A stretch of DNA of 64,000 nt from Sandarakinorhabdus sp. AAP62 (lineage in GTDB: Bacteria; Pseudomonadota; Alphaproteobacteria; Sphingomonadales; Sphingomonadaceae), in the NCBI RefSeq assembly GCF_000331225.1, contig NZ_ANFY01000004.1:62001-126000 (forward strand). The letters are read 5' to 3'. Under the pieces are notes generated by a model. It saw only the letters and a program-made list of their open reading frames with translations. It did not search any database and was not told the origin of the DNA. Both the position numbers and the translations under genes were made by a program. This document shows positions 33,088 to 41,535 of the stretch, one piece after another (position 1 is the stretch's first letter; the number at the start of each line of letters is the position of its first letter).

Positions 33088-33681
33088 ATGATGGTTCGGG
33101 CAGCGGTAATCGCCTTGGCTGTGGCAATGCCGGCGCTGGCGCAACAGGCGCAACAGGCGCAGCCAGCCGCAGCTGCACCGGCACCGCCGCCGGCCACCCA
33201 GACCTATGCCGAGGAAGATGTGCTGGGCGCGGCCGAAGGCGTCTTTGGCAAGGGCGCCGAAGGCCTCGCTGATATCGTCCGCAAGACGTTCAAGGATCGC
33301 GGCCAGCCCAACGCCTATATCGTTGGCCGTGAGGCCGGCGGCGCCATCATCGTGGGCCTGCGTTATGGTTCGGGCACGCTGTATCACAAGGTGGAAGGCG
33401 AACGGAAAGTGCACTGGACGGGGCCCAGCGTGGGCTTCGACATCGGCGGCGATGGTTCCAAGGTGTTCGCGCTGGTCTACAATCTCAACGACACCGAAGA
33501 CCTGTTCAAGCGTTACCCGGCGGCCGAGGGCAAGGCCTATCTGGTGGGCGGCTTCACCGCCAATTATCTGCAGCGCGACAATATCGTGATCGTGCCGATC
33601 AAGCTGGGTGTGGGCTGGCGGCTGGGCCTGAACGGCGGCTATCTGAAATTCTCCAAGAAGGGCAAGATCTTGCCCTTCTGA
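33088..33681 (+). CDS. eipA: DUF1134/EipA envelope integrity protein
   Basis: A 197-residue periplasmic protein: a signal peptide, then a glutamine/alanine/proline stretch (about 20-38), then the DUF1134 domain, which makes a small beta barrel. Blocks such as FGKGAEGLADIV, AYIVGREAGGAIIVGLRYGSGTLY, VGFDIGGDGSKVFALVYNL and VIVPIKLGVGWRLG are family hallmarks. In Brucella EipA is needed for envelope integrity and resistance to cell-wall stress and interacts genetically with peptidoglycan and O-polysaccharide functions. TTG, ATG and ATG codons cluster at 33085-33091; the ATG at 33088 has GAGGGAGA upstream. Its 3' end is 16 bases from the convergent dehydrogenase gene. Confidence 0.9.
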   Translation: MMVRAAVIALAVAMPALAQQAQQAQPAAAAPAPPPATQTYAEEDVLGAAEGVFGKGAEGLADIVRKTFKDRGQPNAYIVGREAGGAIIVGLRYGSGTLYHKVEGERKVHWTGPSVGFDIGGDGSKVFALVYNLNDTEDLFKRYPAAEGKAYLVGGFTANYLQRDNIVIVPIKLGVGWRLGLNGGYLKFSKKGKILPF

Positions 33682-33697
33682 TCGCGTTGCTTCGCCG

Positions 33698-34642
33698 TCA
33701 ATCAATCGCCCCCAGCAGCGGCTCGCCCGCGCCCAGCCGGCGGATATTTTCCACCAGTCGTTCCATGATGCGGCGGTTGATGTCGGGGTTGCTCCAGGAA
33801 ACATGCGGGGTGATGCGGCAGCGGGGGTGGGCCTGCAGTGCATGGCCGGGCGGCAGCGGTTCCGGATCGGTGACATCCAGGCTGGCCCACAGCCGGCCCT
33901 TGTCCAGTTCAGCCAGCAGCGCGTCCTGATCGATCAGGCCGCCGCGGCCGACATTGATGATGTGCGCGCTGGCCTTCATCCTGGCCAGCCGCTCGGCATT
34001 CAGCAGATGCTGGGTGGCCGGCGTGATCGGCGCGGCCAGCACAAGGTGATCGGCGCGCGCCACCACCTCGTCGAGCGGTGCCGTGCGGATATGGGCGTCA
34101 GGCGAGGGCGCGGCGCTGGCGCGGGCGGCGATGATCTCCATGCCGAAGGCGTGGGCATATTTGCCCACCTGGCGCGCGATATTGCCCAGGCCGATCAGGC
34201 CCAGCGTGCGGCCGTGCAGCGTGGCCAGCGGCTGATCGATGAACTGGGTGCGTTCCGGCCATGCTTCACCGGCCTTCAGCGTGATGTTGGCCAGTTGCTT
34301 GGCATGGGCCAGCATCACCGCCATCGCATATTCACCAATCGGAATGGCCGTCGTGCCCGACGCGCTGGCAACAGCAGGGGCCTCGAAAAGCCACGGCGGA
34401 TAATCATCGGCGCCGGCGCTGGCCAGTTGCACCAGCTTCACATTGCCCGGCCAGCCGGCGGGGCGTGGCGCATGATTGGCCTCATCGCGGTCAGCGCCCT
34501 GCCCGTGCAGCACGAACAGCACATCGACATCGGTGGGCAGCGCCCAGCGGCTTTCCATCGGGATATGGGTGGCGGCCGTGATGCCGGGCAGGCCGGCGAG
34601 CATGGCTGACATGGGTGGGGCAAATTGGTGGGCGATGCGCAT
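33698..34642 (-). CDS. D-2-hydroxyacid dehydrogenase family protein
   Basis: A 314-residue NAD(P)-dependent dehydrogenase. The nucleotide-binding segment is GRTLGLIGLGNIARQVGKYA, and the catalytic Arg is in NVGRGGLIDQDALLAEL. The catalytic Glu and His lie in DVTDPEPLPPGHALQAHP and ITPHVSW. The N-terminal domain is divergent. Members reduce 2-oxoacids such as glyoxylate, hydroxypyruvate or phenylpyruvate, or act in the reverse direction. No pathway neighbour identifies the substrate. The ATG at 34642 follows GGAGGACAAG. It is divergent from the ferredoxin gene, with 85 bases between starts. Confidence 0.88.
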   Translation of the reverse strand: MRIAHQFAPPMSAMLAGLPGITAATHIPMESRWALPTDVDVLFVLHGQGADRDEANHAPRPAGWPGNVKLVQLASAGADDYPPWLFEAPAVASASGTTAIPIGEYAMAVMLAHAKQLANITLKAGEAWPERTQFIDQPLATLHGRTLGLIGLGNIARQVGKYAHAFGMEIIAARASAAPSPDAHIRTAPLDEVVARADHLVLAAPITPATQHLLNAERLARMKASAHIINVGRGGLIDQDALLAELDKGRLWASLDVTDPEPLPPGHALQAHPRCRITPHVSWSNPDINRRIMERLVENIRRLGAGEPLLGAID

Positions 34643-34727
34643 CTTGTCCTCCGCTGCGTCCATCCCCTAGCGGCAAGCGCGCCGGCCCGCTACAGGGCAG
34701 GAGGATCCAACCTGAAACGAGGACAAG

Positions 34728-35045
34728 ATGGCCAGCATTACCGTGATCACCCGTGACGGCCAAAGCCATGTTCTGCCGGCCAATCCCGGCATGAGCGTGA
34801 TGGAAATCATCAAGGATGCGGGCATTTCCGAATTGCTGGCGCTGTGCGGCGGCTGCTGTTCCTGCGCCACCTGCCATGTGCATGTTGCGGCCGATGATAT
34901 GGCGCGCACCGGCCCGGCCAATGCCGATGAAGCCGATCTGCTCGATTCGTCCGATCATCTGGCGCCGACCAGCCGGCTTTCCTGCCAGATCGCCTTCACC
35001 CCCGCGCTGGACGGCCTCACCGTCACCATCGCGCCGGAGGATTGA
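34728..35045 (+). CDS. [2Fe-2S] adrenodoxin-type ferredoxin
   Basis: A 105-residue cytoplasmic electron carrier. The cluster ligands fit C40-x5-C46-x2-C49 and C86, the adrenodoxin/putidaredoxin pattern, in the segment [14 protein letters not shown] and near LSCQI. Two extra cysteines (43 and 44) sit inside the loop. The acidic patch DEADLLD after the cluster is the usual docking site for reductases and P450s. Such ferredoxins serve cytochromes P450, Rieske oxygenases or Fe-S assembly. A DUF2332 gene follows nine bases downstream; no P450 or reductase is adjacent, so the partner is unknown. Confidence 0.93.
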   Translation: MASITVITRDGQSHVLPANPGMSVMEIIKDAGISELLALCGGCCSCATCHVHVAADDMARTGPANADEADLLDSSDHLAPTSRLSCQIAFTPALDGLTVTIAPED

Positions 35046-35054
35046 GCGCTGAAC

Positions 35055-36107
35055 GTGGCAGGCAAGGTCGCGACTGCTCTGGAACAGCAGGCGCGGTTTT
35101 GCGCCGGGTTGGGCGCGCCTTTCACCGGAGCGCTGTGCCGGGTGCTGGCAGGCGGCGTTGATCCGGCCAGCCTGACCGGCCAGCGCCTGGGCGTGTGGCC
35201 GGGCGAACCGATGACCGATGCACTGCCGATGCGGCTGACCGGCGCCCTGCATTGGCTGGTGCGCGCGGGCCGGGTGCCGGTGCTGGCGGCGCTGTATCCG
35301 CCGGCCGCCATGCCCGATGATGCCGCGCTGGCCGCAGCCCTGGCCGGCCTGTTTGCCGATCCCGCCATTGATGCTGCCATTTGCGATTTTTTGGATAGCC
35401 CGCCGCAAACCAACGAAGTTGGCCGCAGCGGCGCGCTGATGCCGGCGCTGCTGACGCTGGTGGCCGCAACTGGCCAGCCGCTGGCGCTGCACGAACTGGG
35501 GGCCAGCGCCGGGCTCAATCTCAATCTGGACCGCTTTGCCTTTGATCTGGGCGGCATCACGGCCGGCGATCCGGCCAGCGCCGTGCGCATCGCGCCGCAC
35601 TGGCACGGCCCGCCGCCGCCGGCCGCAGCATTGCAGGTGGCGGCGCGGGCCGGCGTGGACATCGCCCCGCTCGATGCCAGCGATGCCGCCGTGGCAGAGC
35701 GGCTGATGGCCTTCATCTGGGCCGATCAGCCCGAACGGCTGGCGCGCACCGAAGCCGCCATTGCGCTGGCCCGCGCGTTCCCCCCGCCGCTGGAGCAAGG
35801 TGACGCCGCCGACTGGCTGGAGCGCACGCTGCGCCTTGCCGATGGCGTGACGACGGTCGTCTATCACAGCATCGCCTTTCAGTATTTCCCGCCGTCCGTG
35901 CAGGCGCGCGTGATGGGCCATCTGGCGAAGCTGGGCGCCACCGCGACGCCGCAGCGCCCGCTGGCCTGGCTGCGGATGGAAATGGACGATCCGGCCAACC
36001 CGGCGATGCCGGCCATCAGATTGTCGCTGTGGCGCGGCGCTGCCGAAGAGTCGCAGCTGCTGGGCCATGCCCATGCGCATGGCACGTTTGTGCACTGGAC
36101 CGGGTGA
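35055..36107 (+). CDS. DUF2332 protein
   Basis: A 350-residue soluble protein matching DUF2332 through most of its length: TNEVGRSGALMPALL, LHELGASAGLNLNLDRFAFDLGG, AFIWADQPERLARTEAAIALA, TTVVYHSIAFQYFP and the C-terminal PLAWLRMEMDD. The glycine/serine-rich LGASAGLNLNLD loop resembles a methyltransferase-like nucleotide-binding turn, so a SAM-linked role is conceivable, but no function is established. It starts with GTG nine bases after the ferredoxin stop, and its stop overlaps the maf start, giving a ferredoxin-DUF2332-maf-rng-yacG unit. Confidence 0.82.
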   Translation: MAGKVATALEQQARFCAGLGAPFTGALCRVLAGGVDPASLTGQRLGVWPGEPMTDALPMRLTGALHWLVRAGRVPVLAALYPPAAMPDDAALAAALAGLFADPAIDAAICDFLDSPPQTNEVGRSGALMPALLTLVAATGQPLALHELGASAGLNLNLDRFAFDLGGITAGDPASAVRIAPHWHGPPPPAAALQVAARAGVDIAPLDASDAAVAERLMAFIWADQPERLARTEAAIALARAFPPPLEQGDAADWLERTLRLADGVTTVVYHSIAFQYFPPSVQARVMGHLAKLGATATPQRPLAWLRMEMDDPANPAMPAIRLSLWRGAAEESQLLGHAHAHGTFVHWTG

Positions 36108-36676
36108 TGCGCCTGGTCCTGGCCTCGGCAAGCCCGCGCCGGCTCGATCTGCTCGCCCGGCTGGGGCTGGTGCCTGATGCCGTGGATCCCGCCGATCTGG
36201 ATGAGGCCGTGCTGCCCGGTGAGCAGCCGCGCGTGCATGCCGAACGACTGGCGCGGGAGAAGGCGCTGCTGGTCGCCGGCCGCCACCCCGCCGCGGTCGT
36301 GCTGGCCGCCGATACGGTGGTGGCCGCCGGCCGCCGCATCCTGCCCAAGGCCGAAGACGAAGCCACCGCGCGCCGCTGCCTGGCGCTGCTGTCGGGCCGC
36401 CGCCACCGCGTGCTCACCGCCATCGCCCTGATTGATAACGAAGGCCGGCTGCGCGAGCGCGTGAGCGAATCCGTTGTCACCTTCCAGCGCCTCGCGGCGT
36501 CTGACATCGACTGGCTGATCGGGCGCGGCGACTGGCAGGGCAAGGCCGGCGGCTATGCCATCCAGGGCGCCGCCGAAGCCTTTGTGCGCCAGCTGAGCGG
36601 CAGCTTCTCCGGCGTCGTCGGCCTGCCGCTGAACGAGACGCGGCTGCTGCTCGGCGCGGCCGGCTGGCGGCCGTGA
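36107..36676 (+). CDS. maf: Maf-family nucleotide pyrophosphatase
   Basis: A 189-residue Maf protein. The opening LVLASASPRRLDLLARLGL is the family signature. AADTVV (about 65) supplies the catalytic aspartate, and KAEDEATARRCLALLSGRRHRVLTAIAL and GKAGGYAIQGAAEAFV complete the fold. Maf enzymes hydrolyse non-canonical or pyrimidine nucleoside triphosphates to monophosphates and affect septum formation when overexpressed. The start overlaps the upstream stop (TGATG), and the RNase E/G gene overlaps the 3' end by four bases. The maf-rng-yacG order is classic for alphaproteobacteria, though infA, usually just upstream, is missing. Confidence 0.93.
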   Translation: MRLVLASASPRRLDLLARLGLVPDAVDPADLDEAVLPGEQPRVHAERLAREKALLVAGRHPAAVVLAADTVVAAGRRILPKAEDEATARRCLALLSGRRHRVLTAIALIDNEGRLRERVSESVVTFQRLAASDIDWLIGRGDWQGKAGGYAIQGAAEAFVRQLSGSFSGVVGLPLNETRLLLGAAGWRP

Positions 36677-37632
36677 CGGCGCTGCTGGAAATCGCCCCCG
36701 GCGCCGCTCGCGCCGTGGTGATGGACGGTGATATCTTGCTCGAAGCCCATATCGCCCGCAGCGATGAACCATTGCCGGTCGGCCTGATCGCGCCGGCCCG
36801 GCTGGCCAACCGCAGCGGCAAGCTGGGCGTGGTGGCGCTGGCCGGCGAGGAGGCGGTGCTGTCGCCCGTCCCGCCCGATTGGCCGGAGGGGCAGACGCGG
36901 CTGGTGGAGGTGCTCCGCCCGGCCCGGCCCGACGGCGCGCGCGACAAGCAGGCGCGGGTGGTGGCGCACGATGGCCCGGCGCGGCCCGCGCCATCGCTGG
37001 CGCAGCGTCTGGAGGCTGCCGGCCACCGGGTTGAGCTGGTCCCTGCCCATGGCCCGGATCGTCTCGCAGAGGCCGGCTGGGACATGGCGGTGGAGGAAGC
37101 CTTGTCAGGCCGCATCGATTTTCCCGGCGGTCGGCTGCTGGTGGCGCAAACCCCGGCGATGCTGGTGATCGACGTGGATGGTGACGGCGATCTGTCGCGC
37201 CTGTCCGAAGCTGCCGCGCGAGCCGTTTCGGCCACTGTGCGCCGCCATGGCATCGGCGGGCCGATCGTGGTGGATTTCCCCTCGCTGGCTGGCCGCGGGC
37301 CGCGTGCGGCCGTCGATGCGATCCTGGCCGAAACCCTGCCGCTGCCGTTTGAGAAGACCGCCATGAACGGCTTTGGCCTGGTGCAGATCATCCGCCCGCG
37401 CCGGCATCTCGGCCTGATCGAGGAAGTGCGCCGCCCGGGCTTTGCCGCGCTGGAACTGCTGCGCCGCGCCATGCGCCTGGTGGGGGCGACCCGGCTGGAA
37501 GCGCCAGCCCCGGTGATCGACTGGCTGGCGGCCCGCCCGGCCCTGATCGACGAAAGCGCGCGGCTGACGGGTGGGCCGCTGGCATTGGTGGTCAATGCTG
37601 GGGCAGGGAGAGGTCATGTCCAGCAAAGCTGA
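36673..37632 (+). CDS. Ribonuclease E/G family protein, short form
   Basis: A 319-residue member of the RNase E/G family, much shorter than RNase E and also shorter than E. coli RNase G (489). The catalytic metal pair is present: an Asp in AMLVIDVDGDGD (counterpart of TIDVNTG) and one in GGPIVVDFPSLAG. EKTAMNGFGLVQIIRPRRH is the counterpart of the end of the DNase I-like subdomain. The N-terminal S1-like region is reduced, and no CPxCxGxG zinc link or quaternary domain follows. Endonucleolytic processing of rRNA or mRNA is the family role; this compact form may be a dedicated processing enzyme. GTG start, coupled to maf; yacG overlaps its end by 17 bases. Confidence 0.88.
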   Translation: MTALLEIAPGAARAVVMDGDILLEAHIARSDEPLPVGLIAPARLANRSGKLGVVALAGEEAVLSPVPPDWPEGQTRLVEVLRPARPDGARDKQARVVAHDGPARPAPSLAQRLEAAGHRVELVPAHGPDRLAEAGWDMAVEEALSGRIDFPGGRLLVAQTPAMLVIDVDGDGDLSRLSEAAARAVSATVRRHGIGGPIVVDFPSLAGRGPRAAVDAILAETLPLPFEKTAMNGFGLVQIIRPRRHLGLIEEVRRPGFAALELLRRAMRLVGATRLEAPAPVIDWLAARPALIDESARLTGGPLALVVNAGAGRGHVQQS

Positions 37633-37819
37633 TTCGCGCCCCTGCGCCTATTGCCGGAAAGTTCCGATGGTGGCGGCTTTCAAACCCTTCTGCAGCGAGG
37701 GTTGCCGGGCCCGCGATCTCAATGCCTGGCTGTCGGATCGCTATGTGTTGCCGGCCAATGCCCAGGATGACGAACTTTCTGATACGTCCCCGCTGGACAA
37801 TGGCGACGAGGCTGGCTAA
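37616..37819 (+). CDS. yacG: YacG zinc-ribbon DNA gyrase inhibitor
   Basis: A 67-residue zinc-binding protein. Four cysteines, C10 and C13 then C26 and C30 in PFCSEGCRARDLNAWL, form the YacG zinc site. The acidic tail (QDDELSDTSPLDNGDE) is typical. E. coli YacG binds GyrB and blocks DNA binding by gyrase. The ATG overlaps the end of the RNase E/G gene by 17 bases and is preceded by GGGAGAGG. It is the last gene before tRNA-Phe. Confidence 0.93.
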   Translation: MSSKADSRPCAYCRKVPMVAAFKPFCSEGCRARDLNAWLSDRYVLPANAQDDELSDTSPLDNGDEAG

Positions 37820-37864
37820 ACGCCCGCTTCCCACGCGGTTCACCCAACCGCCTGAGTTGAGTGG

Positions 37865-37939
37865 GCCCGGGTAGCTCAGGGGTAGAGCAGGGGATTGAAA
37901 ATCCCCGTGTCGGTGGTTCAAATCCGCCCCCGGGCACCA
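37865..37939 (+). tRNA. tRNA-Phe (anticodon GAA)
   Basis: Acceptor stem GCCCGGG pairs with CCCGGGC, followed by discriminator A and encoded CCA. The anticodon arm GGGGATTGAAAATCCCC gives GAA. The D arm is AGCTCAGGGGTAGAGC, and the T arm contains the GGTTCAAATCC loop. 75 bases in all. Confidence 0.97.
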
Positions 37940-37960
37940 TCATGCAAGCTTCCTGCATGA

Positions 37961-38266
37961 TCAGTTCGCTGGCTCTTTCGGGCCCAGATTCGCGGACAGA
38001 TAGGCCAGGATCCGGTCATATTCCGCATCGGTCAGCACCGTGCCATGCCCGACCATGATGCTGACCACCTCTGTCCATTCGTCTGGCGATCTGGGCTGGG
38101 CGATGATCACGTCCACGCCGTGGCACCGGGTGCAACTGTCGAGCACCTGCTGCTTGCCGGGGGCTTCCGGCAGGTCAATCGCCTGCGACACGGCTGCCGC
38201 GGCAATCATGCCGCTGGACATGCAGAGCAGGAAGAGCAGGCCAGGCCAGTGCCGCGACAGCATCAC
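37961..38266 (-). CDS. Small monohaem cytochrome c
   Basis: A 101-residue periplasmic cytochrome with a hydrophobic signal or anchor in the first 30 residues and one haem site, C45-T-R-C-H49. The methionine in VSIMVGHG, about 24 residues later, is the likely distal ligand. It is the last gene of a quinoprotein operon and overlaps the preceding PQQ sugar dehydrogenase gene by four bases (ATGA), so the obvious role is to take electrons from the PQQ enzymes and pass them to the respiratory chain. This pairing is inferred from context; the haem protein call is firm. Confidence 0.88.
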   Translation of the reverse strand: MMLSRHWPGLLFLLCMSSGMIAAAAVSQAIDLPEAPGKQQVLDSCTRCHGVDVIIAQPRSPDEWTEVVSIMVGHGTVLTDAEYDRILAYLSANLGPKEPAN

Positions 38267-39555
38267 GGCGCTGCCGGCGGTTCGAGCCGCAGCAACATGC
38301 CATCGGTATCGTTCGGCCCGCGCAGGCGGCCTTCGGTCAGCACATAGATATTGCCGTCCGGCCCCTGCCTGATGTCGCGGAAGCGCACGCCGAGTTCATC
38401 CAGCATCGTATCGCCCTGCCGGATGAAATCGCCGCGGATGATCATCTGGGCGATCTTCCTGGTGTTGGCGCCCGCCACGATCAGGCTGCCCTTCAGCCGG
38501 GGAAACTTGTCGCCGGTGTAGAAGAACATGTTTTCCGGATTGAAATTCGGGTTCCAGAAATAGATCGGATCATCCATGCCGTCGCGGTGGAAGGGCTGAT
38601 CGGATACCAGGCTGCCGGAATAGTGGCGGCCCAGCGACACCAGCGGCCAGCCATAATTATGCCCCGGCAATATCTTGTTGATCTCGTCACCACCAGCGGG
38701 GCCGAACTCGCTGGCCCACATCACGCCGGTCTTGGGGTCCCAGGCCATGCCATAGACATTGCGGTGGCCATAGCTCCAGATTTCCGGCCGTGCGCCCGCC
38801 GTTTTGACGAACGGGTTGTCGGGCGGCACCGACCCATCGTCGCGAACCCGCAGGATCTTGCCGATATGGCTGTTGAGGGCCTGCGCCTGCGGGCGGGCGC
38901 TTGATTGGTCGCTGGCGGTCGTGCCGTCGCGGTCCCCCACGCTGATATACAGCATCCCGTCTGGCCCAAAGACCATGCGGCCCGCATAGGTGCCGAGCGG
39001 ACTTTCCCACGCCTCTGCCACCAAAACGTCCTGCACCGCGCTCAGCCGGCCATTGTCGAACCGGGCGCGGGCGACGGCCAGGGTTGTGGCCAGCCGGGGC
39101 TTCACCTCCTTGGTGTACGAGATGTAGAGCAGCTTGTTGCGGGCGAAATCGGGGTGCAGCACGATATCGTGCAGGCCGCCGATGCCGACATTGTTGAGCG
39201 CCGGCAGGCCCTCAACGACCTTGGGATCCAGCACGCCATCGCGCACCACCCGCAGGCGCCCGCCACGCTCGGTGATCAGCATGGTGCGGCCATCGGGCAG
39301 GAACACCAGCCCATCGGGATGCGACAGACCCTCAGCCAGCTTGACGACGCGCACTGCCATGCCGCCCTGGCTCTTCAGCACGACGGGCTTGTCCACCGCC
39401 GCGCCGGACAGCGCATCGGGTGGATAGTTGCGCAGGATCTGGGCCGGGGTCAGCGGCGCCGTGACGCCCGGCGTGTCGACCGGTTGTGCGGGCGCGGCTA
39501 CGGGCAGGGCCGCCAGCAGCGCCGCCATCAGGCGTGATCTCGTCTGACCAGTCAT
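38263..39555 (-). CDS. PQQ-dependent sugar dehydrogenase (soluble GDH/Asd type)
   Basis: A 430-residue secreted beta-propeller of the glucose/sorbosone dehydrogenase family, with a signal peptide ending near APAQP. Family motifs: LSHPDGLVFLPDGRTMLITERGGRLR, GGLHDIVLHPDFARN, YISVGDRDG, LNSHIGKILRVRDDGSVPPDNPF, WSYGHRNVYGMAWDP and EFGPAGGDEINKILPGHNYGWP. The histidine in GGLHDI and the arginine/asparagine in HRN are PQQ or substrate contacts in characterised members; the conserved set is present. It oxidises aldose sugars in the periplasm. It is co-transcribed with a larger PQQ enzyme and a cytochrome c. Substrate not assigned. Confidence 0.92.
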   Translation of the reverse strand: MTGQTRSRLMAALLAALPVAAPAQPVDTPGVTAPLTPAQILRNYPPDALSGAAVDKPVVLKSQGGMAVRVVKLAEGLSHPDGLVFLPDGRTMLITERGGRLRVVRDGVLDPKVVEGLPALNNVGIGGLHDIVLHPDFARNKLLYISYTKEVKPRLATTLAVARARFDNGRLSAVQDVLVAEAWESPLGTYAGRMVFGPDGMLYISVGDRDGTTASDQSSARPQAQALNSHIGKILRVRDDGSVPPDNPFVKTAGARPEIWSYGHRNVYGMAWDPKTGVMWASEFGPAGGDEINKILPGHNYGWPLVSLGRHYSGSLVSDQPFHRDGMDDPIYFWNPNFNPENMFFYTGDKFPRLKGSLIVAGANTRKIAQMIIRGDFIRQGDTMLDELGVRFRDIRQGPDGNIYVLTEGRLRGPNDTDGMLLRLEPPAAP

Positions 39556-39589
39556 GCGTCCTCCCGAACCGCAAACATCCGCATCCGCC

Positions 39590-41488
39590 TCATTGCAAAC
39601 TCAGGGCCACCAGTTCGGCCGGATGGTCAACGCCGCCCACCCCGACCACGATATATTGCTTGCCCTTGTGCATGTAGGTGATCGGCGGCGAGGTCGTGCC
39701 GGCGCCGAGATCGGCCTGCCACGCCACCTTCCCGGTCTTCTTGTCATAGGCGCGGAACATGGTGCCGCCGCTCAATTTGGGAATGCTCAGGCCCACCTTG
39801 TCACCTTCGCCGATGAACAGGAACGACTTGGTGAGCAGCGGCGCCGCCCGGCCGGCCTGGCCAAGCGGCGGCAGATCGAGATGCTTCAGCAACGGATGGT
39901 CGCGCGGGCCATCGCCATTGGGCACCATCCACAGATGATCACCGCTGTTCATGTCGATCGCGGTGATCCGGCCATAGGGCGGCTTGACCATGGGCAGGCC
40001 CTGTGGCCCTTCCATGTACAGGCTTGATTCCGGCGGCCGCTTGTAATTGTCGCGGCCGATCCATGGCACGCTGACCGACGGGATATAGATCACCCCGGTT
40101 TCCGGATCGAGCGCGGCCCCGGTCCAGTTGGCGCCACCCACCCAGCCGGGCAGGTAGAGCGTGCCCAGCTTGCCATCCGGCCCACCCGCCGGCGACGGCG
40201 GCGTGTACATGGGGCCATGCTGGTAGCGGCTGAGGATCTGCACCGCTTCGGCCCGCAGCGCCGGTGTGTAGTCGATCAGCTGATCCTCATCCATGCCCTG
40301 CCGGTCGAACGGTTTGGGCTTCACCGGGATCGGCTGGGTTGGCGACGATTTTTCGCCCGGCATGGTCGATGCCGGCACCGGCGTTTCGATGATGGGGAAC
40401 AGCGGCTCGCCCGTCGCCCGGTCAAAGGCGAAGACATAGGCCATCTTGGTGACCTGGATGGCGGCCTTGCGCAGGCGGCCATTCACCTTGATGTCGGCCA
40501 GCATCGGCGGCGAGGGCAGATCATAATCCCACAGATCATGATGCACCGTCTGGTAGTGCCAGACCTTCCTGCCGGTGCGGGCATCGACGGCCACCAGCGA
40601 GTCCGAATAGAGATTGTTGCCCGGCCGCGTCACGCCGTAATAGTCGCTCGGCGGCGCGCTGAGCGGCAGATAGACGAGGCCGAGCTTTTCATCGGCGCTG
40701 AAGGCCGACCAAACCTTGGTCTTGCCGCCCACCCGCCAGGAGTCATTTTCCCACGTCTCCACCCCCGGTTCGCCTTCGCGCGGCACGGTGTGGAAGGTCC
40801 ACAGCAGCTTGCCGGTACGCACATCGAAGCCGCGCACATTGCCGGTGAGCGAGGCCTTGTTGATGTCGGCAACGCCGGTGGCGATCGGCTGGCCGCCGAT
40901 CACGATCACGTCGCCCACCACGATCGGTGCAGGGGCGGTCCACGAAAAGATCGTCCTTGGCGCTTCGCGCAGATCGACCCGGCCCTGATCGCCGAACGAT
41001 GTGACCGGCTTGCCGGTGCGGGCGTCGAGCACAAGGAGATGGTTGCCGCGCACGGTGATGATGCGGGCCGCGGCACCCTTGCCCCACAGCGCCAGCGCCC
41101 GGCTGGCGGCGGCGGGCGTCAGCCGCGGATCGCCGGGAAAAGGCGCCTGGCGCCAGAGGATTCGGCCGCTGCCCGGATCGCGCGCCTCCACCAGGCCGAT
41201 CTGGTTGCTGATGTACATCACGCCGCCCACCACCAGCGGCGCGTTGCGGTAATTGTTGGACGGCACCAGCGTCGGATTTTCGGCGCGCAGGGCCGGATCG
41301 ATGGCCGGCGCGCGCCAGGCCACTTTCAGCCGATGGATGGTGCTGGCGTTGATCTGGTTCAGCGCCGAATATTTGGTGTCACCCAGCGTGCCGCCGAAAT
41401 GCGCCCAATCGCCGGCGGCTTGCGCCTGCGCCGCTGCGGCACCCAGCGCGAAGCCCGCCGCCAGCGTGATGCCCTTCAAGCCCCTCAT
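39590..41488 (-). CDS. Pyrroloquinoline quinone-dependent dehydrogenase
   Basis: A 632-residue periplasmic eight-bladed propeller quinoprotein with a signal peptide to about residue 25 (AAAAQAQAAG). The family opening WAHFGGTLGDTKYSALNQIN and the repeated tryptophan-docking blade motifs (LVVLDARTGKPVTSFG, GNVRGFDVRTGKLLWTFHT, SLVAVDARTGRKVWHYQTVHHDLWDYDLPS) identify the membrane-GDH/alcohol-dehydrogenase-like group. No CxxCH haem motif is present, so it needs a separate acceptor, probably the small cytochrome c two genes downstream. No N-terminal membrane helices beyond the signal are seen, unlike E. coli Gcd. Sugar or alcohol substrate unknown. Confidence 0.92.
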   Translation of the reverse strand: MRGLKGITLAAGFALGAAAAQAQAAGDWAHFGGTLGDTKYSALNQINASTIHRLKVAWRAPAIDPALRAENPTLVPSNNYRNAPLVVGGVMYISNQIGLVEARDPGSGRILWRQAPFPGDPRLTPAAASRALALWGKGAAARIITVRGNHLLVLDARTGKPVTSFGDQGRVDLREAPRTIFSWTAPAPIVVGDVIVIGGQPIATGVADINKASLTGNVRGFDVRTGKLLWTFHTVPREGEPGVETWENDSWRVGGKTKVWSAFSADEKLGLVYLPLSAPPSDYYGVTRPGNNLYSDSLVAVDARTGRKVWHYQTVHHDLWDYDLPSPPMLADIKVNGRLRKAAIQVTKMAYVFAFDRATGEPLFPIIETPVPASTMPGEKSSPTQPIPVKPKPFDRQGMDEDQLIDYTPALRAEAVQILSRYQHGPMYTPPSPAGGPDGKLGTLYLPGWVGGANWTGAALDPETGVIYIPSVSVPWIGRDNYKRPPESSLYMEGPQGLPMVKPPYGRITAIDMNSGDHLWMVPNGDGPRDHPLLKHLDLPPLGQAGRAAPLLTKSFLFIGEGDKVGLSIPKLSGGTMFRAYDKKTGKVAWQADLGAGTTSPPITYMHKGKQYIVVGVGGVDHPAELVALSLQ

Positions 41489-41535
41489 ATGGTCAACTCC
41501 ATTCTGCGCCAGGACCAGCGCCGGCCAGCACGGGC

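Noticed and set aside
32845..37939. The two tRNA genes as integration sites of a genomic island
   Set aside because: No integrase, no direct repeat of either tRNA 3' end, and housekeeping genes lie between and around them.
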